In this document: positions 1 to 8,010 of the stretch, in pieces
Numbering within the stretch: position 1 is the first letter of the stretch
How the letters are laid out: the number at the start of each line of letters is the position of its first letter
Assembly (NCBI RefSeq): GCF_001428365.1
Contig: NZ_LMSH01000004.1
Location: 352,967 to 416,966, forward strand
Source: Arthrobacter sp. Soil763
GTDB lineage: Bacteria > Actinomycetota > Actinomycetes > Actinomycetales > Micrococcaceae
Length of the DNA: 64,000 bases
Direction of reading: 5' to 3'
The notes under the pieces: generated by a model
What the model saw: only the letters and a program-made list of their open reading frames with translations
What the model was told of the DNA's origin: nothing
Database searches by the model: none
Program-made: the position numbers and the translations under genes

Positions 1-48
1 CTATGTCAGCGTGCTTGAAGCCGTCTGAGTCCGAGCCCGCCGAACTGG

Positions 49-1244
49 TTGCGGGGTGCGTGCGCGACGGCGGTGGCGGACACGGCGCTGCTGGACTTCG
101 GGCAGGCCGCGGACTACGCCGGCCGGGTCGAGGAGATCTCCCGCGCCGCCGAGTACCTGCAGCTGGTCGCCGCGGGTGCGGTGAACCGTGCCCGGCTCGA
201 GGCCCCGGACGCGGTCCCGGCCGTCGACGGGTACCGCAAAACCGGGGACTTCCTCCGCGACCGGCTGCAGATCAGCGCCGGCGAAGCCCGCCGCCGCCTC
301 ACCCTCGCCGGGGCCACCCTGCCCCGCATAGGCATGACCGGCCAACCCCTGCCCCCGGTCCATGCGGAACTCGCCGAAGCCCTCGCCGCCGGTGCTGTCC
401 CGTCCCGCTCCGCGACCCTGATCACCTTGGCCCTGGACCGGGTCCGGCCCCTGACCGACGAGGACACCCGGAAACGGATGGAACACGCCCTCACCGCCGC
501 CGCGGTCGAACACGACCCGGACTTCCTGGCCCGGGTCACCCGCCGCTGGGTCGACGCGATCGACCAGGACGGGACCGAACCCTCCGAAGAAGCCCTCCGG
601 CACCTCCAGGGCGCTTTCATCCGCGCACCCCGCCACGGCCTGCACCACCTGGAAATCTTCGCCACCACCGACCAATACGAACACCTCATCACCGTCATGA
701 ACACCGCCACCAACCCCCGCACCCCCGTGCAGGCGCCAACCCTGGCGGCGCTACGGATGTTGGGGAGGAGCAGGAGTGGCCGCCCGCGGACCCGCTGGAC
801 CGGCGCACCCGCGCCCAGAAACTCCTCGACGGACTCGTCGGCGGCTGCAAAGTCGCCCTCGCCGCCGGCGGGCTGCCCGCCACCGGCGGACACCGCCCCC
901 AAATCCTCGCCACCATCGACTACCGCGACCTCCTGACACGCCTCCACGCCACCGCCACCCAAGGCGGGTTCGCCCAGCCCGGGACCGGGCCACTCAGGTT
1001 CACCGGCACCGGGACCCTGGCCTTCACCGGACCCGTCACCGCCGCGACCATCCGCAAAATCGCCTGCGACGCCGACATCATCCCGATCCTGCTCGGCACC
1101 GAAGGCCGAATCCTCGACATCGGCCGCACCAGCCGGATCTTCCCGCCCCACATCCGCAAAGCCATCACCGCCCGCGACCAAGGCTGCACCTTCCCCGGCT
1201 GCACCATCGGCACCACCAGCACCGACAACGGCACAAATTGTTAA
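49..1244 (+). pseudogene. DUF222/HNH endonuclease, 5' part, frameshifted and interrupted
   Basis: This is the 5' part of a 13E12-type DUF222/HNH protein. The DUF222 region reads well in frame 1 from about 70 (LLDFGQAADYAGRVEEISRA) to about 720. Similarity then continues in frame 3 from about 750 (EEQEWPPADPLDRRTRAQKL) to 1231, so a frameshift lies near 725-755. At the end the protein reads GCTFPGCTI directly followed by GTTSTDNG. Intact family members have about 18 residues between these blocks, carrying the W-C-E-x-H-H core, so the catalytic segment seems deleted in frame. Coding is then broken by the mobile element, and the stop at 1244 belongs to that element. The true N-terminus may lie outside the window. 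It is very unlikely to be functional. Confidence 0.88.
1226..1231 (+). other. Left attachment-site core (attL)
   Basis: The hexamer caacgg sits at the last position where the host HNH reading frame is intact. It matches the core at 5374-5379, and the wider context is caacggcac on the left and caacggaac on the right. Confidence 0.65.
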
Positions 1245-1351
1245 TATGACCCCTAGCAGCACTCCGGGCCTCAGCGGCCCCGTTCAGAACCTCGGCATAA
1301 GTTATGCGTCGGTTTGTCTCTGTCAGCTATTCCTTCGGGAGATAGTGCTAT

Positions 1352-2602
1352 GTGAGACCATTGCTGTTGAAGAAATGGGGGATCATGGAGCAGATACTCA
1401 CAGAACGCACGGAAGTCGAAGAGGTAGCCGGCTCGGACAAACACTACGTGGCACGGTTTGGAAGTTTCATCCTGCGCCTTGGTCCTGAGGACACCTCCCC
1501 GGAGGATGTGCATGCGGCTCTCGTGTCGGCCTTAGGCGCGGACAACAGGGTGACGGTTGTTGATAAAGGCTCGGCGAACCATGAATGGACTAGCCAGAGC
1601 ACGTTTTACCCCAGCACGCCCAAGACCCAGCCGGACGAACTGCTGAGCGGCGCCTCCCATTTTCATACAATGCGGTTCTCCGATGCCATCATGTTCGAAG
1701 TTCATGTGCCGGGGAAAAATCAGCCGGTAATTCACGGTGAGGTCCCGGAGATCGACTCATACTTCGTCGCTTGGGATGGATGCACCGCCGTAGTGATGTG
1801 GGAACCGGAGTCTCGTGATGGCCTGACTTCGCCAGCCACGGGGCAAGTGGCTGTCGAGATTCTGCGCCGCGCCTGCGTGACTTCCGGACAGTCCCTTTAC
1901 GTCCAGGCTTGCAGCCCGGCGTGCCAGCACTTGTTTGCACACCGCGAGTTTAAGGTGGACTTCTGGTCCGGTGAGGACTTTGACACCGGTTTCAGCGTCG
2001 AAGACGTTAGGGATATCAGTCTTACTGTGAAGGGCCCCTTCGAAGGCGGGTTAGACGTAGTCGAGGCCGTTCACGATGAGATCAAGATGCCCGCTGCGGA
2101 ATTCGCTGAACTCAAGAACACTGCTCGCCGAATTCTGGACATCGAGAGTTCGGCGCGTTCCATGTCCTTCGAATTGATCGGCCACGACTATGAAACTCTG
2201 AAGCGATCTCAAGAAGGCCTGTATCGACGGTTGCGGTACTTCCTCGGTGATGCTTGGATGGCTGTCCGCGGGAAAGGCCGAGTCAGGCGAGCCAATCTTT
2301 TGATTGCCTCTCTGTGGTTGGCTATGGCGAACATGGAGACCCTGCAACAGGTTTTCAGAGATATCGACCGCGGTTATCAAGAATCGATATCACGTTGGGC
2401 CGTGCCAGAATTGTTCGCTACGGATCTGAAGTCCGAGGAAGCGGAAGTCGCTTCGTTGGACCCACACTTCGCCCGCGCAGCAATCGAGCATAAGACCAAG
2501 CGAATGGACAATCGTGTCGTCGTTTGGGCCACCATTGCGGGCGCTGGAATGGGCGCAGCGGTAACCGCGGTCGTGGGAGGCCTTTCGGCAGCGCCAAAGT
2601 AA
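1352..2602 (+). CDS. Unrecognised element-borne protein with C-terminal membrane segment
   Basis: This gene encodes 416 aa from GTG 1352, or 405 aa from ATG 1385. The GTG has a purine-rich stretch (cgggag, about 1336-1341) upstream. The ATG has a G-run only 3 bases away, so the start is undecided. I do not recognise the family. The N-terminal half is a mixed alpha/beta sequence, and the middle (about residues 240-340) looks helical and charged. The last 30 residues contain a hydrophobic segment (VVVWATIAGAGMGAAVTAVVGG) after a basic stretch, consistent with a tail anchor. Codon usage is less GC-biased than in the flanking genome. As the only gene in the element that is neither replication nor integration, it is the likely cargo. 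A role such as phage defence is speculation. Confidence 0.75.
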   Translation: MRPLLLKKWGIMEQILTERTEVEEVAGSDKHYVARFGSFILRLGPEDTSPEDVHAALVSALGADNRVTVVDKGSANHEWTSQSTFYPSTPKTQPDELLSGASHFHTMRFSDAIMFEVHVPGKNQPVIHGEVPEIDSYFVAWDGCTAVVMWEPESRDGLTSPATGQVAVEILRRACVTSGQSLYVQACSPACQHLFAHREFKVDFWSGEDFDTGFSVEDVRDISLTVKGPFEGGLDVVEAVHDEIKMPAAEFAELKNTARRILDIESSARSMSFELIGHDYETLKRSQEGLYRRLRYFLGDAWMAVRGKGRVRRANLLIASLWLAMANMETLQQVFRDIDRGYQESISRWAVPELFATDLKSEEAEVASLDPHFARAAIEHKTKRMDNRVVVWATIAGAGMGAAVTAVVGGLSAAPK

Positions 2603-2617
2603 GTCGGGATGCGCGCA

Positions 2618-2634
2618 GGCCGCCGTAGGCGGCC
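2618..2634 (+). terminator. Hairpin after the cargo gene
   Basis: A perfect 7-bp stem, ggccgcc-gta-ggcggcc, begins 15 bases past the cargo stop. The following T-run is weak, so it is a plausible but not certain terminator. Confidence 0.55.
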
Positions 2635-2995
2635 CTTGACTTGAAATAGCAACATAACTCGGAGTCTCCTTTCTTAGCTCAGTGCCTCCGTAGTCGGCCT
2701 GTTTGGGGTAGTGACAGGGGTGTAATTCGCGTGCTATTAATGAGTCACACCGTGAAGGGCACGTAGCCGATCCAGGGCCTGGTGGACATTTATTTTTCTG
2801 AGGGACAGCCTTCCTGGTGGGCTGGAGCAGCGCAGGTAGGCCAGCGCCCCTATCGAGTTTTATTGCTCAGAGGTACTAATCAGCGAGGCCCTTCCGGAGC
2901 GAGACCGGAGGCTGAAGCCCGCTGCACACCTTGAACTCCTTATCTTCTTGGCGGACTTCGGCGATTCCTTGCCGGTTTCGTTCCCTGGAGTCCAC
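2635..2995. other. Gene-free stretch upstream of rep, possible replication origin
   Basis: I see no convincing gene here. The stretch is AT-richer than its surroundings. It contains a direct repeat cctggtgg (2778-2785 and 2813-2820) flanking a T-rich patch (tttatttttct), and weak inverted repeats near 2820-2850 and 2890-2912. In HUH-Rep replicons the double-strand origin often lies close to rep, so this is the best place in the element for a nick site. No known nick sequence is recognised, so the assignment is inference. Confidence 0.3.
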
Positions 2996-3775
2996 GTGCC
3001 TACTACGCCTCACAATTCCTCCCTTCACCGTCTCAGCGATCCTGACGCCGGCTGGTTCTTCACGCTCTATCCCGACGCCGGGGAGGGCGGGGGCGGCTTC
3101 CGATCCTCCTACAAGCCCAAGCATGCCTTCGTCGCTAAGGGGTCCGCCTCTGACCCGGAGCGTTCCGCAGCGGAGGCTGGCCGGCGTGCTGGTTCCCGGC
3201 TTCGCCGCTATTGCGCTGCCAATCGCCTTAACCGGCTTGGGACATTGACTTATGCCGGGGACGGGTGCCATGACCCGAAAGAGCTGCGCAGCCACGTCGG
3301 TGCCTTCTTCCGTGATCTCCGCTCGGGTTTGGGGGGTTCCCCGTTGCCGTACGTGTGGGTTCCGGAGTGGCACAAGACCGGTCACGGACTTCACGTGCAC
3401 TTCGCTGTGGGTCGCTATGTGCAGCGGCGTCTGATCAAGGATGCCTGGGGCCGGGGTTTCGTCCATATCAAGCTCATTGGCGATATGCCGGTGGGGTCCG
3501 GGCCGTTGTCGGATGCCCGCAAGGCCGCCGGCTACCTATCCAAGTACGTCTCGAAGTCCTTCACCGATCCAGCAGCGCGGGTCTTTGGCCTCCACCGCTA
3601 CGACGTCGCCGAAGGTTTCCAGCCGGCCCGACTGTCGCTGAGCGGGGATTCCCCTTCGGACGTTCTGGGCCAGGCGTCCGAGTATTTGGGCGGCCCTCCG
3701 GTGACACAGTGGTCCTCGGCCTCTGTTGAGGACTGGTCCGGGGCTCCCGCGATCTGGGCGCAGTGGGGCGCGTGA
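2996..3775 (+). CDS. HUH-family rolling-circle replication initiator
   Basis: This is a 259 aa protein with the signature of HUH endonucleases that nick one strand to start rolling-circle replication. Motif I is TLTYAGD (about residue 83). The metal-binding HUH motif is GLHVHFAVG (H133 and H135). The nucleophile motif is GYLSKYVSKS (Y180 or Y184). The organisation resembles the replication-associated proteins of filamentous phages and actinobacterial plasmids more than relaxases. I chose GTG 2996 because GGAG sits 5 bases upstream; an in-frame TTG at 2948 is the longer alternative but has no ribosome site. The stop overlaps the start of the next ORF (TGATG), implying translational coupling. 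It presumably replicates the excised circular element. Confidence 0.88.
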   Translation: MPTTPHNSSLHRLSDPDAGWFFTLYPDAGEGGGGFRSSYKPKHAFVAKGSASDPERSAAEAGRRAGSRLRRYCAANRLNRLGTLTYAGDGCHDPKELRSHVGAFFRDLRSGLGGSPLPYVWVPEWHKTGHGLHVHFAVGRYVQRRLIKDAWGRGFVHIKLIGDMPVGSGPLSDARKAAGYLSKYVSKSFTDPAARVFGLHRYDVAEGFQPARLSLSGDSPSDVLGQASEYLGGPPVTQWSSASVEDWSGAPAIWAQWGA

Positions 3776-3987
3776 TGATTGACCGGCAGAAGCTGACTGC
3801 GTGGGTCGAGGCTACCTGCGCTGCGCAGGGTGTCCCTGTCCGGGTGACCGATCCCGGTGTTATCGCCCGTATCGGCGTGCTTTTGGGGGCCGCGCCCGGA
3901 ACGGACGGACGCGGCAGCGGCCGGAGTACCGCCGTGGCCTCAAAGCCGCCAGACGGGCTGAATCCGGGCCGGGTCCAGCGAGCGTGA
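3775..3987 (+). CDS. Small ORF coupled to rep
   Basis: A 70 aa ORF starts at the ATG overlapping the rep stop codon. Its first 45 residues (IDRQKLTAWVEATCAAQGVPVRVTDPGV and on) are well formed, and the rest is low-complexity and polar. It overlaps the end of the serine recombinase convergently by 48 bases. I do not recognise a family. The coupling suggests co-expression with the initiator, perhaps as an accessory factor. The confidence reflects its small size. Confidence 0.55.
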   Translation: MIDRQKLTAWVEATCAAQGVPVRVTDPGVIARIGVLLGAAPGTDGRGSGRSTAVASKPPDGLNPGRVQRA

Positions 3988-5349
3988 CCCCGGTGTGCCG
4001 GGAAGGATAGTTGCGTAGTCCAGCACCGCTTTGATGATCGCTGATTGCCGGTCAAGGTTCAGAGTGTCCCAACTCTCCCGGAGTTGCTCACCGTGTCCGA
4101 TGAGTCCATCCAGGCTGCTTGACCCTGAGAGCTGGGCAAGCTGCCGGCTCACATTTCGGATGCGGGCCTCGATGGGTTCACGGGCCGCTTTCCACTCGCC
4201 GACGGATATTTCCTTGGCAGCCCACATCTGTGAGAGCACCTTCATCTGCTCCTCGTCCGCCTCCAGCTCGGCGGCAAGGGCGCTTTGCTGCTCGTCAGCA
4301 GCCCTCCGCCCGGCCAGGGCATCGGCCATCCCGGGAGTGTCCAGACGCAGCAGGACAGCAGCAGACAAGAACTCTTCCAGCGGCGGGGCCACGACGGTGA
4401 TACCGCCGCAGCCGCCGTGGTCCGGACCGGAGGAGCACACGTAGCGGCGCGTATCAACGCGGACTGCTGAGAAGAGCTTGTTACCGCACTTCCCGCAGCG
4501 CAGCAGTCCCGACAGCACGTAACGGCGCGGTGCTCGGGTATTGGTGCGCCTCTTCGCGGCGAACTGGGCCAGGATGCGCTCCCGCTGATCCTTCGTGATG
4601 ATCGGGTCCCACACGGCTTCCGCCACCACGACTCCCTTGTGCTCCCTGAGTCCGGCGATCCTCGCCGATTTGAGCATGGCGTTCAGCGTCATCGTTTTCC
4701 ACTGCCCACCCGTGCTGGTGGGCACATTCTGCTCGTTCAGCCACGCGCAAATGGACCGCGAGGACTCTCCGGCCAGGAATCGGGCCACGATCTGCCGCAG
4801 AATCTCCGCCTCGGACTCCACGACCGTCCTCCGGTCCTGCTCGTAACCGAACGGGCGCTGATAACCGCCGTTCGGCATCCCCTGCTCGGCCAACTGCTGA
4901 GCTTTCCGCTTCAACCGCTCGGACTTCCGGGCTGACTCCTTCGACGCGATAGCAGCCAGGATGCGGGCCATAAACAACCCGTCGTCATTGCCAAGGTCAA
5001 TGTCCGTAGTCACCGACTTCACCTGGGTCACGCCGGCTCGTTCACAAAGACGGGTGAACTCCTCGAGCTCCATCGGCTGCCGGGTAAGGCGGTCCAGGTT
5101 ATAGACGATCACAGCATCGCGGTAACCGGCGGCCAGATCAGCCAGCATCCGCTGATACTCCGGCCGGGGCTTCGATGCACTGGACCGGTAGGCGCTCACG
5201 TCGTTATCGACGTACTCCTCGCCCACGGTCCAGCCGTTCTCAGCGGCCAGCCCGCGGCAGTCTTCCAACTGACGGGTAACCCCCAGGGCCTCACCCGTCT
5301 GATCAGACGAGATGCGGGCGTAGATTGCTGCTGAGCGCGGCGTCTTCAT
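3940..5349 (-). CDS. Large serine recombinase (site-specific integrase)
   Basis: This is a 469 aa recombinase. The N-terminal resolvase domain has YARISSDQ with the likely nucleophile Ser14, and YNLDRLTRQP typical of the catalytic fold. A recombinase domain follows (about 180-290, RPFGYEQDRR to ILAQFAAKRR). Next is a zinc-ribbon segment with paired cysteines (CGKCG, and YVCSS to CGG, about 303-335). A helical, coiled-coil-like region (about 360-410) comes before the C-terminus. The length fits serine integrases of phages and integrative elements. The start ATG (5347-5349) lies just inside the right attachment core, the usual int-next-to-attP layout. No strong ribosome site precedes it. It should catalyse integration into the DUF222/HNH gene, and excision with a directionality factor that I cannot identify. 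Confidence 0.95.
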   Translation of the reverse strand: MKTPRSAAIYARISSDQTGEALGVTRQLEDCRGLAAENGWTVGEEYVDNDVSAYRSSASKPRPEYQRMLADLAAGYRDAVIVYNLDRLTRQPMELEEFTRLCERAGVTQVKSVTTDIDLGNDDGLFMARILAAIASKESARKSERLKRKAQQLAEQGMPNGGYQRPFGYEQDRRTVVESEAEILRQIVARFLAGESSRSICAWLNEQNVPTSTGGQWKTMTLNAMLKSARIAGLREHKGVVVAEAVWDPIITKDQRERILAQFAAKRRTNTRAPRRYVLSGLLRCGKCGNKLFSAVRVDTRRYVCSSGPDHGGCGGITVVAPPLEEFLSAAVLLRLDTPGMADALAGRRAADEQQSALAAELEADEEQMKVLSQMWAAKEISVGEWKAAREPIEARIRNVSRQLAQLSGSSSLDGLIGHGEQLRESWDTLNLDRQSAIIKAVLDYATILPGTPGSRSLDPARIQPVWRL

Positions 5350-5373
5350 GGGGTCAGACTAACAAGCAGTCAG

Positions 5374-5379
5374 CAACGG
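5374..5379 (+). other. Right attachment-site core (attR)
   Basis: This second copy of caacgg lies at the point where the host HNH reading frame resumes (codons AAC GGA ACC CTC CTC TGC). Joining left and right flanks here restores TSTDNGTLLCSHHHH, the usual C-terminal HNH sequence of the family. Confidence 0.65.
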
Positions 5380-5524
5380 AACCCTCCTCTGCTCCCACCA
5401 CCATCACGTGATCCACAAAGAACAATGGACCATCCACGTCCGCGCCGGCATCCCCTGGTACACCCCGCCACCCCACCTCGACCCCCAACAAAAACCACGC
5501 CAAAACCACTACTTCCGATCGTGA
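5375..5524 (+). pseudogene. DUF222/HNH endonuclease, 3' remnant
   Basis: These are the last 49 codons of the gene interrupted at 1231. Frame 2 reads NGTLLCSHHHHVIHKEQW, continues through a typical IPWYTPPPHLDP tail, and stops at 5522-5524. The C-x2-HH-x2-IH pattern is the second half of the HNH motif. There is no start codon of its own, so it is untranslated debris on the far side of the element. Confidence 0.88.
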
Positions 5525-5644
5525 ACCACCTGTGCCTTGAGGGTCCGTAGAGACGGGCACCATGTGCCGGCCCCGCCCGAGCTTGGGCCCAGCGGACCGC
5601 CTCGATCGCTAGGGGAACCGCACAGTTGATGCAATAGTGGCGGG

Positions 5645-6421
5645 ATGATCAACCAGCAGCAGCTCTGGGACGACGAAGCGGCGGGGAAGTACGACACCCC
5701 CGGAGAGGGAATGTTCTCGCCCGAGGTGCTTGGCCCCACAGTCGAAGTCCTGTCGGAACTCGCGGGCGGCGGGCCGGCCGTTGAGTTTGCCATCGACACG
5801 GGCCGGGTCGCCATTCCCCTCTCACAGGCCGGGGTGCACGTCAGCGGCCTCGAGCTGTCCCATGCGATGATCTCCCGCTTGCGGGAGAAGGACGGCGCGG
5901 AGGCGATCCCCGTCGTGCAGGGTGACATGACTGAGGCGGTTGCGGGCGACAGCTTCTCCCTCGCTTTCCTCGTGTTCAACACCATCGCGAACCTCCTGAC
6001 TCAGGAGGACCAGGTGCGCTGCTTTCAGAATGCTGCCAATCATCTGGCCCCCGGCGGGCGCTTCGTCATCGAGCTTTGGGTGCCGCAACTGCGTTCGTCG
6101 CCGCCGGGCCACCAAGGAACCGTTGAAGTGAGCCGACCGGGGTACCTGCTGGTCGACACTTTTGACGTGCTCAATCAGCACGTCATCTCGCACCACGTCG
6201 GGTTTGGTCCAGAACTCTCCGACGGAAGGGAGGCACGAATTGGGGGGACGCCACACCGCTACATCTGGCCCAGCGAGCTCGACCTTATGGCGAAACTGGC
6301 CGGCTTTGAGCTGGAATCCAGATGGGCGGACTGGGATGGCAGCGACTTCACCGGAGAATCCCGCAGCCACGTGTCGGTTTACCGGCTGGCTGCAGCTGAA
6401 TCGCGTCTTAAGGAATTTTGA
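5645..6421 (+). CDS. Class I SAM-dependent methyltransferase
   Basis: This 258 aa protein has the Rossmann-type methyltransferase arrangement. A motif I-like segment VEFAIDTGRVAIPL is followed by the acidic end of strand 2 (VSGLELSHAMISRLREK), then VVQGDMTEAV and an AFLVFNTIANLLTQEDQ block. It resembles ubiE/methyltransferase-25 domain proteins of unknown substrate. The usual GxGxG of motif I reads as DTGRV, as in many actinobacterial relatives. Its 3' end overlaps the convergent lipoprotein gene by 14 bases. The substrate cannot be deduced from the context. Confidence 0.85.
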   Translation: MINQQQLWDDEAAGKYDTPGEGMFSPEVLGPTVEVLSELAGGGPAVEFAIDTGRVAIPLSQAGVHVSGLELSHAMISRLREKDGAEAIPVVQGDMTEAVAGDSFSLAFLVFNTIANLLTQEDQVRCFQNAANHLAPGGRFVIELWVPQLRSSPPGHQGTVEVSRPGYLLVDTFDVLNQHVISHHVGFGPELSDGREARIGGTPHRYIWPSELDLMAKLAGFELESRWADWDGSDFTGESRSHVSVYRLAAAESRLKEF

Positions 6422-6857
6422 AGGGGAGGGGAGTGCCCGCCGGGAACGGCGCCGTGCCCTGGCCCGGCGTCATCGTGAACCATTCGCCGTTCTGCTCGGT
6501 CAGGAAAAGTAGTTGCCGGGCACTTGTGTCGAGCGGGTCGCCGTCCGGATAGGACTGACCGCAAGTCGCGGGCATTGAGGCCACGCGTACCGGGCCCGCA
6601 CCGATTCCGCCCTTGATCACCTGCTCAACTTCCACCGTGTGGACGTTCGCCTGGTATCCGTAGATCCGGAACTCGCCGTCCCGCTTCAGCGGATTGCCGA
6701 CCAAGACCGCACCGGCGTGGTCGAAGCGCTGTTGCATCGTCTCGAACTGCACCCAATCGACGCAGACGTCTGTGCGGCCTACCGGGATAAGCCAGCAACC
6801 GCAAAGCAGCAAAAGCAACAGCGCTCCGTTCACCGCTGCCCCCGCTACTCTCCGCAT
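6408..6857 (-). CDS. Putative small lipoprotein
   Basis: This 149 aa protein has an N-terminal signal (GALLLLLLCGC) ending in a lipobox-like LCGC, so it is probably exported and lipid-anchored. The mature part is a beta-rich domain with three further cysteines (DVCVDW and PATCGQ among them). A stretch VHTVEVEQVIKG resembles small secreted proteins that contain a protease-inhibitor-like fold, but I cannot name the family. It is a single gene, convergent with the preceding methyltransferase. Confidence 0.65.
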   Translation of the reverse strand: MRRVAGAAVNGALLLLLLCGCWLIPVGRTDVCVDWVQFETMQQRFDHAGAVLVGNPLKRDGEFRIYGYQANVHTVEVEQVIKGGIGAGPVRVASMPATCGQSYPDGDPLDTSARQLLFLTEQNGEWFTMTPGQGTAPFPAGTPLPFKIP

Positions 6858-6914
6858 GCTCAGACCTTAGTTGCCAGGGGGAACAAGGTCCATGGAGAAC
6901 AGCCTGCCGGCGCT

Positions 6915-7340
6915 TCAGCGGAACAGGACGAAAACGCGGAGCGGCCCGGGACTGAAGTCGGCACCCTCCGTGAAACCCAGAGCTTCATAAAATGCGCGCT
7001 GGCCGGGCTCGTTGTCGGTGATGAGAACGGTCTGACGGACGTGTCCATACCGCCGCTGGACCTCTTCCAGCAGGGCGCGCCCCACGCCGGAGCCCTGAAA
7101 CGTCGGATCCACAAGGATGTCCTGCAGGTAGCAGATGGTCGCGTCATCCGAGACCGCACGGGCCAGGCCCACAAGGGTCCCGCTGGCATCGCGCGCGGCA
7201 ACCACGAACGATGAGTTCCGGATGGCCCGCACCAGCACTTCCGGATCCCGGGTGTATGCGGCCCATCCCACCGATTCGTAGAGCGCCAACGCCTCGGCGT
7301 CGGACACGTCCGGGCTGGCGGAGACGGAAAACTGAGGCAT
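6915..7340 (-). CDS. GNAT-family N-acetyltransferase
   Basis: This 141 aa protein has the GNAT fold. The acetyl-CoA-binding motif A reads LVDPTFQGSGVGRALLEEV, with the Q-x-x-G-x-G signature. A typical C-terminal block AFYEALGFTEG follows. I chose the start MPQFSVS at 7340; an upstream in-frame start at 7400 would run into the divergent P-loop gene. The substrate is unknown. The gene is transcribed away from the broken kinase gene, so the two share a promoter region. Confidence 0.85.
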   Translation of the reverse strand: MPQFSVSASPDVSDAEALALYESVGWAAYTRDPEVLVRAIRNSSFVVAARDASGTLVGLARAVSDDATICYLQDILVDPTFQGSGVGRALLEEVQRRYGHVRQTVLITDNEPGQRAFYEALGFTEGADFSPGPLRVFVLFR

Positions 7341-7354
7341 CGGACCAGTGTGGC

Positions 7355-7935
7355 ATGCTGAACTTCGTGCAGACCCCGGAACCGACAGCTGCTCCGTCAC
7401 GAGTCCTCTTCTATGGCGTTACCGGAAGCGGAAAGTCCTCCGCTGCCCATGCCTACGCGGCACGAACGGGGCTCCCGGAGTTCTCGGCCGACGACGACAT
7501 CGGCTGGCTCCCGGGGTGGCGGCAGCCCGACACCGCCATACAGCGGGAGCTCGCAGCGCACATCGCCGGCCAGGATCAGTGGGTCCTCGACAGTGCCTTG
7601 GCGTGTGGCGTGACCTCGTGGTGCCGCGCGCGGAATTGATCGTGGGCCTCGACTACCCACGGTGGCTCTCACTGTTCCGATTGATCCGGCGCTCACTTCG
7701 CCGCGTCATCGCCCGGGAAGAGGTCTGCAACGGCAACAAGGAAACGCTCGGCCGCCTCCTTGCCACCGACTCGATCATCGGATGGCATTTCCGATCGTTT
7801 ACACGCAAGCGACGGGTCATGCGCGATCTGCAAAAGGCTCCCGGCGCCTCGAAGGTCCTCATCTTCCGCCACCCCCGCGAACTCGAGGAATGGCTTCAGG
7901 GGCTCCCTGAAGCAGACCCGCGCCGCGCCGGGTAG
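7355..7935 (+). pseudogene. P-loop NTPase/adenylate-kinase-like, single-base frameshift
   Basis: The first half reads in frame 2 with a Walker A motif (VLFYGVTGSGKSSAAHAYA) and FSADDDIGWLPGW, up to WVLDSA at about 7600. The rest of the same family continues in frame 1: GVWRDLVVPRAELIVGLDYPRW, then an Arg-rich segment, CNGNKETL, and the WHFRSF block. The expected text near 7600 is D-S-A-aromatic-G-V-W, but the sequence has only two bases for the aromatic codon. That is a one-base deletion near 7600. Intact relatives are small kinase-like ATPases of unknown function. Either a recent pseudogene or a sequencing error is possible. Confidence 0.8.
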
Positions 7936-7962
7936 TGCGCAGCCGGACCTGTTAACGGTGAA

Positions 7963-7998
7963 CGGCCTCCGGTGTTACCAGTTACCCGCCGGAGGCCG
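7963..7998. terminator. Bidirectional hairpin between P-loop gene and DUF937 gene
   Basis: A 10-bp perfect inverted repeat (cggcctccgg and ccggaggccg, 16-base loop) lies between two convergent genes. That is the expected place for a shared terminator. Confidence 0.6.
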
Positions 7999-8010
7999 CC
8001 GCCGCTGAAA

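Larger units (their letters stand above)
1226..5379. mobile_element. Integrated HUH-Rep / serine-recombinase element
   Basis: A compact element of about 4.15 kb splits the DUF222/HNH gene. The host protein reads TSTDNG up to 1231 on the left and resumes as NGTLLCSHHHH from 5375 on the right. The shared core is caacgg (1226-1231 and 5374-5379), a short direct repeat as expected for serine-recombinase crossover sites. Inside are an unrecognised protein, a HUH replication initiator, a small ORF and a large serine recombinase on the minus strand, which starts about 25 bp from the right core. No conjugation, capsid or partition genes are visible. The left third is visibly less GC-rich than the flanking genome, which fits acquisition by transfer. 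The exact crossover dinucleotide cannot be fixed from sequence alone. Confidence 0.87.

Noticed and set aside
2876..3466. Minus-strand ORF across the start of rep
   Set aside because: The plus-strand gene has all three HUH motifs, and the minus frame has none.
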